Notes under the pieces: generated by a model | Told to the model about the DNA's origin: nothing | Databases searched by the model: none | Seen by the model: only the letters and a program-made list of their open reading frames with translations | Made by a program: the position numbers and the translations under genes | Shown here: in pieces, positions 15,644 through 25,388 of the stretch | Numbering within the stretch: the first letter of the stretch is position 1 | Layout of the letters: each line of letters begins with the position of its first letter | From: Luteococcus peritonei | GTDB lineage: Bacteria; Actinomycetota; Actinomycetes; Propionibacteriales; Propionibacteriaceae | Reading direction: 5' to 3' | DNA length: 64,000 nucleotides | NCBI RefSeq assembly: GCF_039526385.1 | Contig: NZ_BAAAIX010000001.1 | Coordinates: forward strand, 62,001 to 126,000

Positions 15644-16905
15644 CAGGAGGCCCCTCCCCGTCGTTCGAGTTCGGCCCAGGCCTCGGAGACCGAGCTGCCG
15701 CGGCGCACCTGCACGACGCGCCACTGGGCCTCGGCGAGCTGGTTGACGCACTGCTGGTGCAGCTCCATCACCTCGGGCTCGGCGCGCAGGCCCCGGATGG
15801 TGAAGGAGTCCACGTCGAGCACGATGGCTAGGCCGACGGTGCGGCCGCGCCGGGCGGTGGCCAGGGCGGTCACGTCGTCGGGGGTGAGCCGGCCCAGCAC
15901 GGCCACCAGCATCTCGCCCTGGCGCTGGCTGTTGGTCTCCAGCGCCGACTCCAGGGTCTCGCGGTGCGAGAGGTCCTCGTCGGTCATCGCCAGCAGGACG
16001 GCCTCCCGGGCTGCGAAGGGGTCCTCGGCGCTGGCGGCGGGCACGGCGCCGTCGGCGTCCACCATGCCGAGCCGGAAGCCGTTGGTGATCAGGTGGTGGG
16101 CGATCGAGGTGGTGGCCGAGACGGCCCACTCGAAGCTGGCGGTGCGGCCGCTGCCGGCATGGCTGGTGGAGCGGTTGTCCAGCAGCAGGGTGACGCTGGG
16201 ATCCCAGGCCTGCTCCTCGCGACGCACCATCAGCTCGCCCTTGCGGGCGGTGGAGCGCCAGTGGATGCGGCGCACGTCGTCGCCGTCGCGGTACTCGCGC
16301 ACCAGCACGTCGTCCTGGCCCACCAGGCCGATCCGCTGCGGGGTGGACTCTCCGGAGGCGTTGTTGCCGCTGGCGGTGCCCATCTGGCCCAGCGGCTCCA
16401 CCGCGGGGGTGACCAGCACCTCGTTGGAGGCGCGGAACTGGCGGTCGATCTGGGCCAGGCCGAAGGGGTCGACGGCGCGCACCAGCAGCGGTCCGACGCG
16501 GTAGCGGCCGCGGGCCAGGCCCATCAGGGGATAGGTCAGCTCGCGGGTCCAGTCGCCGGCGAAGGTGTGGATGGTGAAGCGGGGGCGCCGACCCAGCTCG
16601 CGGGGCACGGTGTCCTCGAAGCGCAGCAGGCCCACCGGGAGGGCACCGGCCTTGGTCAGCGAGAGGCTGGCCTCCATCCGCTCGCCGAGCGTCACCCGGG
16701 GCGGTTCGATGGTGCGCTGGCTCACCAGGTGCAGCCGCGAGCGGCCCACCACCATGATGGCGGCCAGCGGCAGCAGCACCAGCAGGACGAAGACCCAGGC
16801 GAGGTCACGCTGGCCGAAGGCGATCGAGGCGCCCAGGCCCAGCAGGCCCAGCAACAGGAAGGCCCGGCCGCGGCCGGTGAGCACGCGCCATGACGTGGCG
16901 ATCAA
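15643..16905 (-). CDS. DUF58 domain-containing membrane protein
   Basis: 420 residues. Two N-terminal membrane segments (RAFLLLGLLGLGASIAF; LAWVFVLLVLLPLAAIMVV) precede a beta-rich region and the DUF58 core with its signature (VREYRDGDDVRRIHWRSTAR, then GELMVRREE) near residues 210-240. The rest is a VWA-like fold. DUF58 proteins accompany MoxR ATPases and are thought to act as partners or targets in metal-insertion or assembly processes. The TTG at 16905 is chosen because AAGG lies 7 bases upstream and the gene then starts 4 bases after the moxR stop. Confidence 0.88.
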   Translation of the reverse strand: MIATSWRVLTGRGRAFLLLGLLGLGASIAFGQRDLAWVFVLLVLLPLAAIMVVGRSRLHLVSQRTIEPPRVTLGERMEASLSLTKAGALPVGLLRFEDTVPRELGRRPRFTIHTFAGDWTRELTYPLMGLARGRYRVGPLLVRAVDPFGLAQIDRQFRASNEVLVTPAVEPLGQMGTASGNNASGESTPQRIGLVGQDDVLVREYRDGDDVRRIHWRSTARKGELMVRREEQAWDPSVTLLLDNRSTSHAGSGRTASFEWAVSATTSIAHHLITNGFRLGMVDADGAVPAASAEDPFAAREAVLLAMTDEDLSHRETLESALETNSQRQGEMLVAVLGRLTPDDVTALATARRGRTVGLAIVLDVDSFTIRGLRAEPEVMELHQQCVNQLAEAQWRVVQVRRGSSVSEAWAELERRGGAS

Positions 16906-16909
16906 GAAT

Positions 16910-17881
<972 letters not shown>

Positions 17882-17953
17882 CGGTTCTCCTCAACGTCGG
17901 GCTCCGCGGTCGCGGGCCGTGGATGACTCGGTCTGATGACCAAGCGCGCTCCG

Positions 17954-17959
17954 ACCCTA
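17954..17959 (-). promoter_or_regulatory. -10 element upstream of moxR operon
   Basis: TAGGGT on the minus strand. It leaves a leader of about 65 bases with a good ribosome site. Confidence 0.4.
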
Positions 17960-18055
17960 CCGCGCGAGCCCAAGCCGGACGGTATTCGCGGGCCGCGTCT
18001 GGGCAACCTGAAGAAACTGCCAGGTGGGGGTCCCGGGGAGTGAAAGGTATTGGAA

Positions 18056-18091
18056 GTGGGGCGTAGTGGAGTATTGTGGAGCCAAATGGAG
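18056..18091 (+). promoter_or_regulatory. mraZ: MraZ operator (10-bp-spaced repeats)
   Basis: Four direct repeats start exactly 10 bases apart: GTGGGG at 18056, GTGGAG at 18066, GTGGAG at 18076 and ATGGAG at 18086. MraZ is known to bind tandem TGGGN-like repeats with this spacing in its own promoter. The position 40-75 bases before the mraZ start fits autoregulation of the dcw operon. Confidence 0.8.
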
Positions 18092-18129
18092 GAGATCGGC
18101 ACGATCGTGGAGCGAGTGGAGGTGGCCAG

Positions 18130-18558
18130 GTGTTCCTGGGTACCCACACGCCAAAGCTCGACGAGAAGGGCCGTTTCTTCCTGCCGGCGAAGTTTCGCGA
18201 CGAGCTGGCCGACGGTCTGGTGATCACCAGGAGCCAGGACAGGTGTCTGGCGATCTACCCGACCGCGACCTTCGTCGAGATGACCCAGCAGGTGAGCACC
18301 GCTCCGACGACCCTGAAGCAGGTCCGCGACTTCCAGCGCATGCTGGCGGCCGGGGCCTCGGACGAGACGCCGGACAAGCAGGGACGCGTGACCATCCCCC
18401 CGCAGCTGCGCAGCTACGCGGGACTGGACGGACAGGTGGTCGTGGTGGGTGCCATCAACCGGGTCGAGGTCTGGGACGTCGCCGCGTGGGAGGAGTACTC
18501 CGCGCAGCAGGAATCGGTCTTCGCCGAGATGAATGAAGAGGTCTTCCCCGGCATCTAG
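18130..18558 (+). CDS. mraZ: Transcriptional regulator MraZ
   Basis: 142 residues, the normal family length, with two AbrB-like half-domains. The first is FLGTHTPKLDEKGRFFLPAK and the second DETPDKQGRVTIPPQLRSYA. MraZ is a ring-forming DNA-binding protein that controls its own division and cell-wall operon. The GTG at 18130 is used because GGAGG lies 7 bases upstream and the protein then begins VFLGTHTP as in relatives; the ATG at 18088 lies within the operator repeats. Confidence 0.95.
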   Translation: MFLGTHTPKLDEKGRFFLPAKFRDELADGLVITRSQDRCLAIYPTATFVEMTQQVSTAPTTLKQVRDFQRMLAAGASDETPDKQGRVTIPPQLRSYAGLDGQVVVVGAINRVEVWDVAAWEEYSAQQESVFAEMNEEVFPGI

Positions 18559-18582
18559 CCGAGGACGACGACGGTAGGCGGA

Positions 18583-18682
18583 TTGTGCCGCGAGGCTTCA
18601 ATCCGGGGTCCCGACCCCTGGCTCACCTTCCCCGGTGCCAGGCGTCCTTCCCAGGGCTCCGGGTTGAAACCCCGAGGCACAA
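18583..18682 (+). ncRNA. mraW-motif structured RNA in the rsmH leader
   Basis: The 190-base gap between mraZ and rsmH can fold into a long-range stem. TTGTGCC (18583-18589) pairs with GGCACAA (18676-18682). TTCAATCCGG pairs with CCGGGTTGAA with one G-U. An inner hairpin is formed by CCTGG/CCAGG and CACC/GGTG. A conserved actinobacterial RNA called the mraW motif is known at exactly this place, upstream of mraW (rsmH). The match rests on position and pairing; the consensus was not aligned. Confidence 0.65.
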
Positions 18683-18748
18683 ACGCGGGCTCGCGGACAG
18701 CGTGCACGCAGCGCACGGGCACGACGGGCAACTGATGGGTGGGGTCGC

Positions 18749-19735
18749 ATGGGCGAGGACATGACGGTGGCTGGCGCTGCCGATCCTGCGCGCATCCATG
18801 TCCCGGTGATGCGCGAGCGCATCATCGACCTGCTCCGTCCGGCACTCCAGGCGCCCGGCGCCGTCCACGTCGACGGCACGCTGGGCATGGGAGGCCATGC
18901 CGAAGCCGTGCTGGAGGCCTGCCCCACCGCGCGGGTGGTGGGCATCGACCGTGACCCCGACGCGCTGGCCATCGCCGGCGCCCGGTTGGCCCGTTTCGGG
19001 GACCGCTTCACCGCCGTCGAGGCCGTCTATGACGAGCTGCCCGAGGTCCTCCAGGAGCTGGGGATCGAGCAGATCAACTCCATGCTGCTGGACCTGGGGC
19101 TGTCCAGCCTGCAGATCGACCGGCGCGAACGCGGCTTCGCCTATTCCGTCGACGCCCCGCTGGACATGCGGATGGACGGCAAGCAGGGCCTCACCGCGGC
19201 CGACGTGGTCAACAGCTACGAGCCCCGCGAGCTGGTGCGGATCCTGCGCGTCTACGGTGAGGAGCGCTTCGCCGACCGGATCGTGCGCGCCCTGGTGGCC
19301 GCCCGCGAACAGGAGCCCTTCGAGCGCTCCGGCCGGCTGGTGCAGGTGATCGGCGACGCCATCCCGATGGCGGCCCGCAAGAGCGGCGGGCATCCCGCCA
19401 AGCGAACCTTCCAGGCGCTGCGCATCGAGGTGAATGCCGAGCTGGAGGCCCTGGAGGGCGTCCTGCCGGCAGCACTCGACGCGCTGGCCGTGGGCGGCCG
19501 GCTGGCCGTCCTGGCCTACCACTCCCTCGAGGACCGGATGGTCAAGACCGTCTTCCGCGAGGGATCCACCGACAAGGCCCCGAAGAACCTGCCTGTCGTT
19601 CCCGAAGGGATGCGTGCGGAACTGATGTTGTTGACCCGAGGGGCCGAGAAGCCCGGCGACGACGAGGTCCAGAGCAATCCCCGGGCGGCATCAGCCCGAC
19701 TGCGGGTGGCAGAGCGAATCAGGAGGACGGCATGA
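18749..19735 (+). CDS. rsmH: 16S rRNA (cytosine(1402)-N4)-methyltransferase
   Basis: 328 residues. The protein begins its core with IHVPVMRERIIDLLRP and the SAM-binding HVDGTLGMGGHAEAVLEACP, then ARVVGIDRDPDALAIA. GLSSLQIDRRERGFAYSVDA and the C-terminal LAYHSLEDRMVK are family signatures. RsmH methylates N4 of C1402 in the decoding centre of 16S rRNA. Second gene of the dcw cluster, ending in an ATGA overlap with the ftsL-like gene. ATG at 18749 follows a GGTGGGG ribosome site. Confidence 0.95.
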   Translation: MGEDMTVAGAADPARIHVPVMRERIIDLLRPALQAPGAVHVDGTLGMGGHAEAVLEACPTARVVGIDRDPDALAIAGARLARFGDRFTAVEAVYDELPEVLQELGIEQINSMLLDLGLSSLQIDRRERGFAYSVDAPLDMRMDGKQGLTAADVVNSYEPRELVRILRVYGEERFADRIVRALVAAREQEPFERSGRLVQVIGDAIPMAARKSGGHPAKRTFQALRIEVNAELEALEGVLPAALDALAVGGRLAVLAYHSLEDRMVKTVFREGSTDKAPKNLPVVPEGMRAELMLLTRGAEKPGDDEVQSNPRAASARLRVAERIRRTA

Positions 19736-20370
19736 GTGCCCTGCTAGCCCCCCTCGAGCGCGCCGAGCAGCGTCCGGCGCGTCCCACCCTGCGTGCCCTC
19801 GACGTGCACCCGCTGCGCGTCGGCCGGATCGGCTTCGTGATCGTGCTGCTCACCCTGCTGGGCGCCGGCATGGTGGGCGTGCTGGTGCTGAACACCATGA
19901 TCCAGCAGCGCGCCGGCGAGGTGACCGCGGTGCAGCGCCAGGCCGACGACCTGGGCTACCAGCAGGCCTCGCTGACCGCCGAGGTGGAGCGGCTGCGCTC
20001 CAGCTCCGACCTGGCCGAGCGGGCCTGGCAGATGGGCCTTCGCCCCAACCCCTACCCCGTCTTCGTGCAGCTGGAGACCGACGGCACCGGCCGCGTCGTG
20101 GGAGAACCCACCCGCGTGTTCGGTGGCGAGATGCCGAACCAGAAGTACGCCAGCGCCGATGATGTGACCAAGCAGATCGACGCGGCGCGGGCGGCCTACA
20201 AGGCCAAGCAGGAGGCCCAGAAGAAGGCCCTCGCCGAGAAGATCGCACGTCAGAAGGCCGAGGCCGCCAGGAAGGCCGAGGCCGCGAAGCAGGCCGAGGC
20301 TGCCAGGAAGGCTGCGGCCGCGACCAGGGCCAAGGCCACGCCGAGCGCGAAGCCCACCGGAGGCAACTGA
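19732..20370 (+). CDS. ftsL: FtsL-like septal membrane protein with long Ala/Lys tail
   Basis: 212 residues between rsmH and ftsI, the normal position of ftsL. It has one membrane segment near residues 35-58 (IGFVIVLLTLLGAGMVGVLV). A short coiled coil follows (QRQADDLGYQQASLTAEVER) and then AWQMGLRPNPYPVFVQL, a typical FtsL/FtsB pattern. In the divisome FtsL links FtsQ to FtsW and FtsI. The odd part is residues about 150-205, an Ala/Lys/Glu-rich helix (KAEAARKAEAAKQAEAARKA) about doubling the usual length. Assignment rests on position and topology because FtsL sequences are poorly conserved. Confidence 0.8.
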   Translation: MSALLAPLERAEQRPARPTLRALDVHPLRVGRIGFVIVLLTLLGAGMVGVLVLNTMIQQRAGEVTAVQRQADDLGYQQASLTAEVERLRSSSDLAERAWQMGLRPNPYPVFVQLETDGTGRVVGEPTRVFGGEMPNQKYASADDVTKQIDAARAAYKAKQEAQKKALAEKIARQKAEAARKAEAAKQAEAARKAAAATRAKATPSAKPTGGN

Positions 20371-22340
20371 TGGTTCCACCCAGCCAGGGACGCGAGCCGC
20401 GCGCCCAGCGCCGCCCGTCCGGCGCCGGACGTGCCGGCGGCCCGCAGGCCCGTCGCCCGCAGGGCTCCTCGCACGGAGCCACCCGGCGCCCGGCTCCCCG
20501 GCCCGCCACCTCCCAGCGCATCCAGCTGGCCAACCCGGCCCAGCGGCTGCGCTGGCTGCTTGTTGCGGTCCTGATGGCGCTCACCCTGTTCATGGGCCGC
20601 GCCTTCCAGCTGCAGGCCTTCGACTCCCAGGCCTATGCCGCCAAGGCCGCCGAGCAGATGACCCACACCGTGGCCCTGATCCCGCAGCGTGGCACCGTCT
20701 CCGACCGCTTCGGCACCTCGATGGCCGCCACCATCCCGGCGGTCAAGGTGATCGCCGATCCCAGCATGATCGCCCGCAACGGCGTGGATGCCCGGCGTGA
20801 GATGAGCCCGCGCGAGCAGGCCGTGGCCGCGGCGGCCCCGAAGGCCATCGCCACCATCCTGGCCAAGCACCTGGGTGGCAAGCCCGAGCAGTACCTGCCG
20901 GCGCTGACCAAGAAGGACGCAAAGGGCAAGTACGTCGGCTACCAGGTGGTGGCCCCCCAGGTGGAGACCAGCGTGTGGAATGCGGTCAAGAAGGACCTGG
21001 CCGCGGGCGGGGCCGCCGGTGAGTACAAGACCTCCTACTGGTACGGCCTGTACAAGGAGGACAACCCGAAGCGGATCTACCCCTCCGGCTCGGTGGGCGG
21101 CAACGTGGTGGGCGTGATGCAGGGCAAGCAGGGCGTCACCGGCCTGGAGCGCTCGCTGAACGCGGAGCTGACCGGCGTCGAGGGCCGCGAGACCTACGAG
21201 AGCTCGGTCTACGGCCGCATCCCGCTGGGCACCAATGTGCTGGTGCCGGCCACCGACGGCTACAACTACACCCTCAGCCTGGACGCCACCCTGCAGCAGG
21301 CCACCGAGGCCGCGCTGGCCAAGGGCGTGCGCGATGCGGCGGCCGAGACCGGCATCGCCATCGTGATGAACGTCAAGACCGGCGAGGTGCTCGCCGACGC
21401 CTCGCTGCCGGGCTATGACCCGAACAAGATCTCGGCCGAGGCCGCGAAGAAGTCCATGCTGAACCGCTCGGTGGAGAGCGTCTACGAGCCCGGTTCGGTG
21501 CAGAAGGTGCTGACCATGGCCGCGCTGGCCGACCAGGGCAAGGTGACCGCGGACACCCGGGTCGAGGTCCCGGCCAAGCTGGCCTCCGGCGGCGGCTACA
21601 TCCGTGACTCCTTTCCCCACGAGACGCTGCACATGACCGCACGCGGCGTGATCGCCAAGTCCTCCAACATCGGCACCGCCATGCTGGCCCGCACCATGGA
21701 CAAGGCCACCCTGGTGGACTACCTGGACCGTTTCGGGCTGGGCCGACGCAGCGGCATCGAGCTGCCGATGGAGGCCTCGGGCACCCTGCCCAAGAAGGAC
21801 CTGGCCGACTACTCGCGTGACCAGGTGGCCTTCGGCCAGGGCCTGGCGGTGAACGCGGTGCAGGAGGCCGCGGCGGTGGCCGGAATCGTCAACGACGGCG
21901 TCTACAACCCACCCACCCTGCTCAAGTCGGCCACCACCACCGACGGCCAGTCGGTCAGCCTGCCCACCAAGAGCCCGCGCCGCGTGATCTCCAAGCAGGC
22001 CTCCGCGGAGGTCCGCGACATGATGGAGTCGGTGATCCAGCTCGACCCCAGGAAGCGCGAGATCCCCGGCTACCGCACCATCGGCAAGTCCGGCACCGCC
22101 GAGCGCCCCGACGGCAAGGGTGGCTACGACGGCTTCACCGCCTCCTTCGTGATGGCCGCGCCCGCCGAGAACCCGCAGATCCTGGTCTACGTGGTCCTCG
22201 ACAAGCCGCTGACCAACCACCAGGGCTCGCAGAGCGCGCTGCCCGTCACGCAGGAGGTCATGAAGCTGGCGCTGCCGCGCTACGGTGTGCTGCCCTCCAG
22301 CACCCCTGCCCCCGACAACCCGATTGAATACAAGCCGTGA
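20370..22340 (+). CDS. ftsI: Peptidoglycan D,D-transpeptidase FtsI (class B PBP)
   Basis: 656 residues. An Arg/Pro-rich cytoplasmic tail is followed by one membrane segment near residue 60-76 (WLLVAVLMALTLFMG), the PBP dimerisation region and the transpeptidase domain. The active-site motifs are SVQK near residue 376, SSN near 431 and KSGTA near 573. FtsI cross-links septal peptidoglycan with FtsW. It overlaps ftsL by one base (TGATG) and murE by four (GTGA). A 55-residue low-complexity N terminus (RRPSGAGRAGGPQARRPQ) is common in actinobacterial FtsI. Confidence 0.95.
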   Translation: MVPPSQGREPRAQRRPSGAGRAGGPQARRPQGSSHGATRRPAPRPATSQRIQLANPAQRLRWLLVAVLMALTLFMGRAFQLQAFDSQAYAAKAAEQMTHTVALIPQRGTVSDRFGTSMAATIPAVKVIADPSMIARNGVDARREMSPREQAVAAAAPKAIATILAKHLGGKPEQYLPALTKKDAKGKYVGYQVVAPQVETSVWNAVKKDLAAGGAAGEYKTSYWYGLYKEDNPKRIYPSGSVGGNVVGVMQGKQGVTGLERSLNAELTGVEGRETYESSVYGRIPLGTNVLVPATDGYNYTLSLDATLQQATEAALAKGVRDAAAETGIAIVMNVKTGEVLADASLPGYDPNKISAEAAKKSMLNRSVESVYEPGSVQKVLTMAALADQGKVTADTRVEVPAKLASGGGYIRDSFPHETLHMTARGVIAKSSNIGTAMLARTMDKATLVDYLDRFGLGRRSGIELPMEASGTLPKKDLADYSRDQVAFGQGLAVNAVQEAAAVAGIVNDGVYNPPTLLKSATTTDGQSVSLPTKSPRRVISKQASAEVRDMMESVIQLDPRKREIPGYRTIGKSGTAERPDGKGGYDGFTASFVMAAPAENPQILVYVVLDKPLTNHQGSQSALPVTQEVMKLALPRYGVLPSSTPAPDNPIEYKP

Positions 22341-23932
22341 GCACTTCCGACGCCTCCCTGCTGAGGCCCTCCGCACCGATCAACCGCCGCCTCGACGAGC
22401 TCTTCGAGAGCGACGTGCGCCTGCCCGAGCAGGCCGGCGCCGTCGAGGTCAGCGGCATCACCCTGGACTCGCGCACCGTGCGCCCCGGTGACCTCTACGT
22501 CGCGCTGCCCGGCAGCCGGGTGCACGGCGCGCGCTTCGCCGAGGCCACCGTCGCCGCCGGCGCCGTGGCTGTCCTCACCGATCCCACCGGGGCGGAGCTG
22601 GCCGCCGCGGCCGGTCTGCCCGTCGTGGTGGCCGACGATGCCCGCGATGCGATGGCGGATGCCGCGGCCACGCTGTTCGGCCGGCCCACCCACGAGCTGA
22701 TGATGTACGGCATCACCGGCACCAATGGCAAGACCACCACCGCCTTCCTGCTGGAGGCGGCCCTGGAGGCCTGCGGCCGACGGGTGGGCACCATCGGCAC
22801 CATCGGCTTCCGGCTCGACGGCGCGGAGCTGCCGAGCAACCGCACCACCGTGACCACCCCGGAGTCTCCCGACCTGCAGGCCCTGCTGGCGGTGATGCTG
22901 GAGCGCGGCGCCGACTCGGTGGCCATGGAGGTCAGCTCCCACGCGCTGGCCCTGCAGCGGGTGGACCACATCGGCTTCGACATCGCGGCCTTCACCAACC
23001 TGGGCCGCGACCACCTGGACTTCCACCCCACGGTGGCCGACTACTTCGAGGCGAAGGCGCGGCTCTTCCAGCCCGAGTGGTGCCGCGTCGCGGTGGTCAA
23101 CACCGACGACGAGCACGGCCAGGAGCTGGCCCGCCGACTGCGCGAGCAGGGCAGCCCCCGCCTGGTCAGCACCGGCTTCGGCGAGAGCGACCACCGGCTG
23201 CTGGAGGTGCGCCCCGAGGGCCCGGGCATGTTCGTGCGCTGCCAGGGCCCCTACGGTGAGCGCAGCTTCACCATCGACCTGCCCGGCGAGCACAATGCCC
23301 GCAATGCCGTGATGGCGCTGGCGATGGCCAGCGAGGCCGGCCTGGACGCCGATGCTGCCATCGAGGGGCTGCGTCATGCCCAGGTACCCGGCCGGATGCA
23401 GCTGGTCCGCCTGGAGGGCAGCCGCCCCGACGGTCGCGGCGCGCCGCGGGTGCACGTCGACTTCGCCCACACCCCGCAGGCGATCAGCTCCGCGCTGGCC
23501 GCCGCACACCCCGGACCGGGAGGCCGGGTGCTGGCCGTGCTGGGCGCCGGGGGAGACCGCGACGCCGCCAAGCGGGAGCCGATGGGCCGCGCCGCGGCAG
23601 AGGGCGCCCAGGTGGTCGTCGTGACCGATGACAACCCGCGCAACGAGGATCCCGACACCATCCGGGCAGCCGTGCTGGCCGGTGCCCGCGCGGTGGACGG
23701 CGTCGAGCTGGTGGAGCAGGCCGGACGTTCGGCCGCGATCCGCACCGCGCTCTCCCTGGCCGGCCCGCAGGACGTGCTGCTGGTGCTGGGCAAGGGCCAC
23801 GAGAAGGGCCAGATCATCGCCGAGAAGGTGCACCGCTTCGACGACGTCGAACAGGTGCGCACCATCTGGAATGCGCTGCGACTGGTGGGCGATGCCCCGG
23901 CGGCGGAGGAGGACACCGATGCGCAGCACTGA
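22337..23932 (+). CDS. murE: UDP-MurNAc-L-Ala-D-Glu ligase MurE (diamino acid-adding)
   Basis: 531 residues. The P-loop ITGTNGKTTTAFLLEAALEA is near residue 125-145, the central domain has MEVSSHALALQRV, and the C-terminal domain carries DDNPRNEDP near residue 430. The DNPR motif is associated with a diaminopimelate substrate rather than lysine. If the host is a Propionibacteriaceae member the isomer may be LL-DAP, which the sequence cannot settle. GTG start overlaps the ftsI stop. MurE acts in the cytoplasm, adding the third residue of the stem peptide. Confidence 0.95.
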   Translation: MSTSDASLLRPSAPINRRLDELFESDVRLPEQAGAVEVSGITLDSRTVRPGDLYVALPGSRVHGARFAEATVAAGAVAVLTDPTGAELAAAAGLPVVVADDARDAMADAAATLFGRPTHELMMYGITGTNGKTTTAFLLEAALEACGRRVGTIGTIGFRLDGAELPSNRTTVTTPESPDLQALLAVMLERGADSVAMEVSSHALALQRVDHIGFDIAAFTNLGRDHLDFHPTVADYFEAKARLFQPEWCRVAVVNTDDEHGQELARRLREQGSPRLVSTGFGESDHRLLEVRPEGPGMFVRCQGPYGERSFTIDLPGEHNARNAVMALAMASEAGLDADAAIEGLRHAQVPGRMQLVRLEGSRPDGRGAPRVHVDFAHTPQAISSALAAAHPGPGGRVLAVLGAGGDRDAAKREPMGRAAAEGAQVVVVTDDNPRNEDPDTIRAAVLAGARAVDGVELVEQAGRSAAIRTALSLAGPQDVLLVLGKGHEKGQIIAEKVHRFDDVEQVRTIWNALRLVGDAPAAEEDTDAQH

Positions 23933-25388
23933 GAGCGCCGAGCTGGCCCGGCTGGCCGGCGGCCGGCTGGAGGGTGACGGACAGGTCCTGGTGGGTCCCG
24001 ACGTGGTGATCGACGCCCGTCGCGCCACCCCCGGCAGCCTGTTCGTGGCGATCGACGGCGAGCGCGTCGACGGGCACGACTTCACCGGCCAGGCAGCAGC
24101 CAACGGCGCCGCCGCGGTGCTGGGCAGCCGCACCACCGAGTCCGAGCTGCCGCACGTCGTGGTGGAGGACCCGGTGGCGGGGCTCAGCGAGCTGGCCCGC
24201 TCGCTGGTGGCCCGCGAGCAGCAGCGTGGCATGGTCACCCTGGCCGTCACGGGCTCCTCGGGCAAGACCTCCACCAAGGACCTGCTGGCCCAGCTGCTGG
24301 AGGCCGTCGGCCCCACGGTGAGCCCGGTGGGCAGCTTCAACAACGAGATCGGCGTCCCGCTCACCGCCTGCGGGATCGACGAGCGCACCGCCTTCCTGGT
24401 CAGCGAGATGGGGGCCCGCGGGCTGGGCCACGTGGCCTGGCTGTGCTCCATCACCCGCCCCGACGTCGCCATGGTGCTCAATGTGGGCACCGCCCACCTG
24501 GGCGAGTTCGGCAGCCGCGAGACCATCGCGCAGGCCAAGGGCGAGATCATCGAGGCGCTTCCCGCCGAGGGCTGGGCCGTGCTCAATGCCGACGACCGGA
24601 TGGTGGCCGGCATGGCGCCGCGCACCGCCGGGCGGCTGGCCTGGTGGACCCGCACCGACTGGGCGGGCCGGCAGGGCACCGCGCCGGCCGGCGAGCTGCA
24701 CGTCAGCGCCGTCGACGTGGCGCCCAATGACCTGCAGCAGTATGGCTTCACCCTGGTGGTGCGCCGCGACGGCGAGGAGCAGCGCTTTGCCGTGCAGCTG
24801 CAGCAGCTCGGCAGCCACCAGGTCTCCAACGCCCTGGCCGCCTTCACCGCGGCGCTGTGCGCCGGTGGCGAGCCGGCGGTGCTGGCCGAGGCGCTGAACG
24901 CCGCCACCGCCCGCAGCCCCTGGCGGATGGAGATGACGGTGCGCCCCGACGGGCTGGCCGTGCTGAACGATGCCTACAACGCCAACCCGGACTCGATGCG
25001 CGCCGCGCTGGAGACCTTCGCCCGGATCGCCCGGGCCCGTCGTGCCGCCGACCCGGATGTCCGCACCGTCGCCGTGCTGGGCGACATGCTGGAGCTGGGG
25101 GAGGGTTCGGACGAGCTGCACCGGGCCCTGGGCCGCGAGGCGGCCGGCCACGGGCTGGAGCTGGTGGCCGTCGGCGGCGAAGCCGAGCAGATGGTGGCCG
25201 GGGCCCGCGAGGCGGGGGGACGGGCCGTCGCGATGGACCGCGACCAGGTGGCCCAGGCACTAGCCTTGTCCGGTGGCGACGCCGTGCTGTTGAAGGCCTC
25301 GCGAGGAATCGGACTGGAAGTGGTCGCAGAGCAGCTGCTGGCGTCGGACGCGCCGCAGACCGCTCCGACGAGTGGAGATGCGCAGTGA
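23919..25388 (+). CDS. murF: UDP-MurNAc-tripeptide D-Ala-D-Ala ligase MurF
   Basis: 489 residues. VTGSSGKTSTKDLLAQLLEA near residue 108-127 is the ATP loop. SFNNEIGVPLT, VSEMGARGLGHV, VLNVGTAHLGEFG and NDAYNANPDSMRAALE are diagnostic for MurF. It completes the cytoplasmic pentapeptide precursor. The ATG at 23919 lies 14 bases inside murE with GGAGGA upstream, so the two are coupled. Its stop overlaps mraY as GTGA. Confidence 0.95.
   Translation: MRSTESAELARLAGGRLEGDGQVLVGPDVVIDARRATPGSLFVAIDGERVDGHDFTGQAAANGAAAVLGSRTTESELPHVVVEDPVAGLSELARSLVAREQQRGMVTLAVTGSSGKTSTKDLLAQLLEAVGPTVSPVGSFNNEIGVPLTACGIDERTAFLVSEMGARGLGHVAWLCSITRPDVAMVLNVGTAHLGEFGSRETIAQAKGEIIEALPAEGWAVLNADDRMVAGMAPRTAGRLAWWTRTDWAGRQGTAPAGELHVSAVDVAPNDLQQYGFTLVVRRDGEEQRFAVQLQQLGSHQVSNALAAFTAALCAGGEPAVLAEALNAATARSPWRMEMTVRPDGLAVLNDAYNANPDSMRAALETFARIARARRAADPDVRTVAVLGDMLELGEGSDELHRALGREAAGHGLELVAVGGEAEQMVAGAREAGGRAVAMDRDQVAQALALSGGDAVLLKASRGIGLEVVAEQLLASDAPQTAPTSGDAQ

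Noticed and set aside
13214..16504. Very long open frame on the plus strand (over 1000 codons)
   Set aside because: It is antisense to the transglutaminase and DUF58 genes, which have clear domains. It is rich in Gly, His, Gln and Arg, the typical product of the opposite strand of GC-rich genes.
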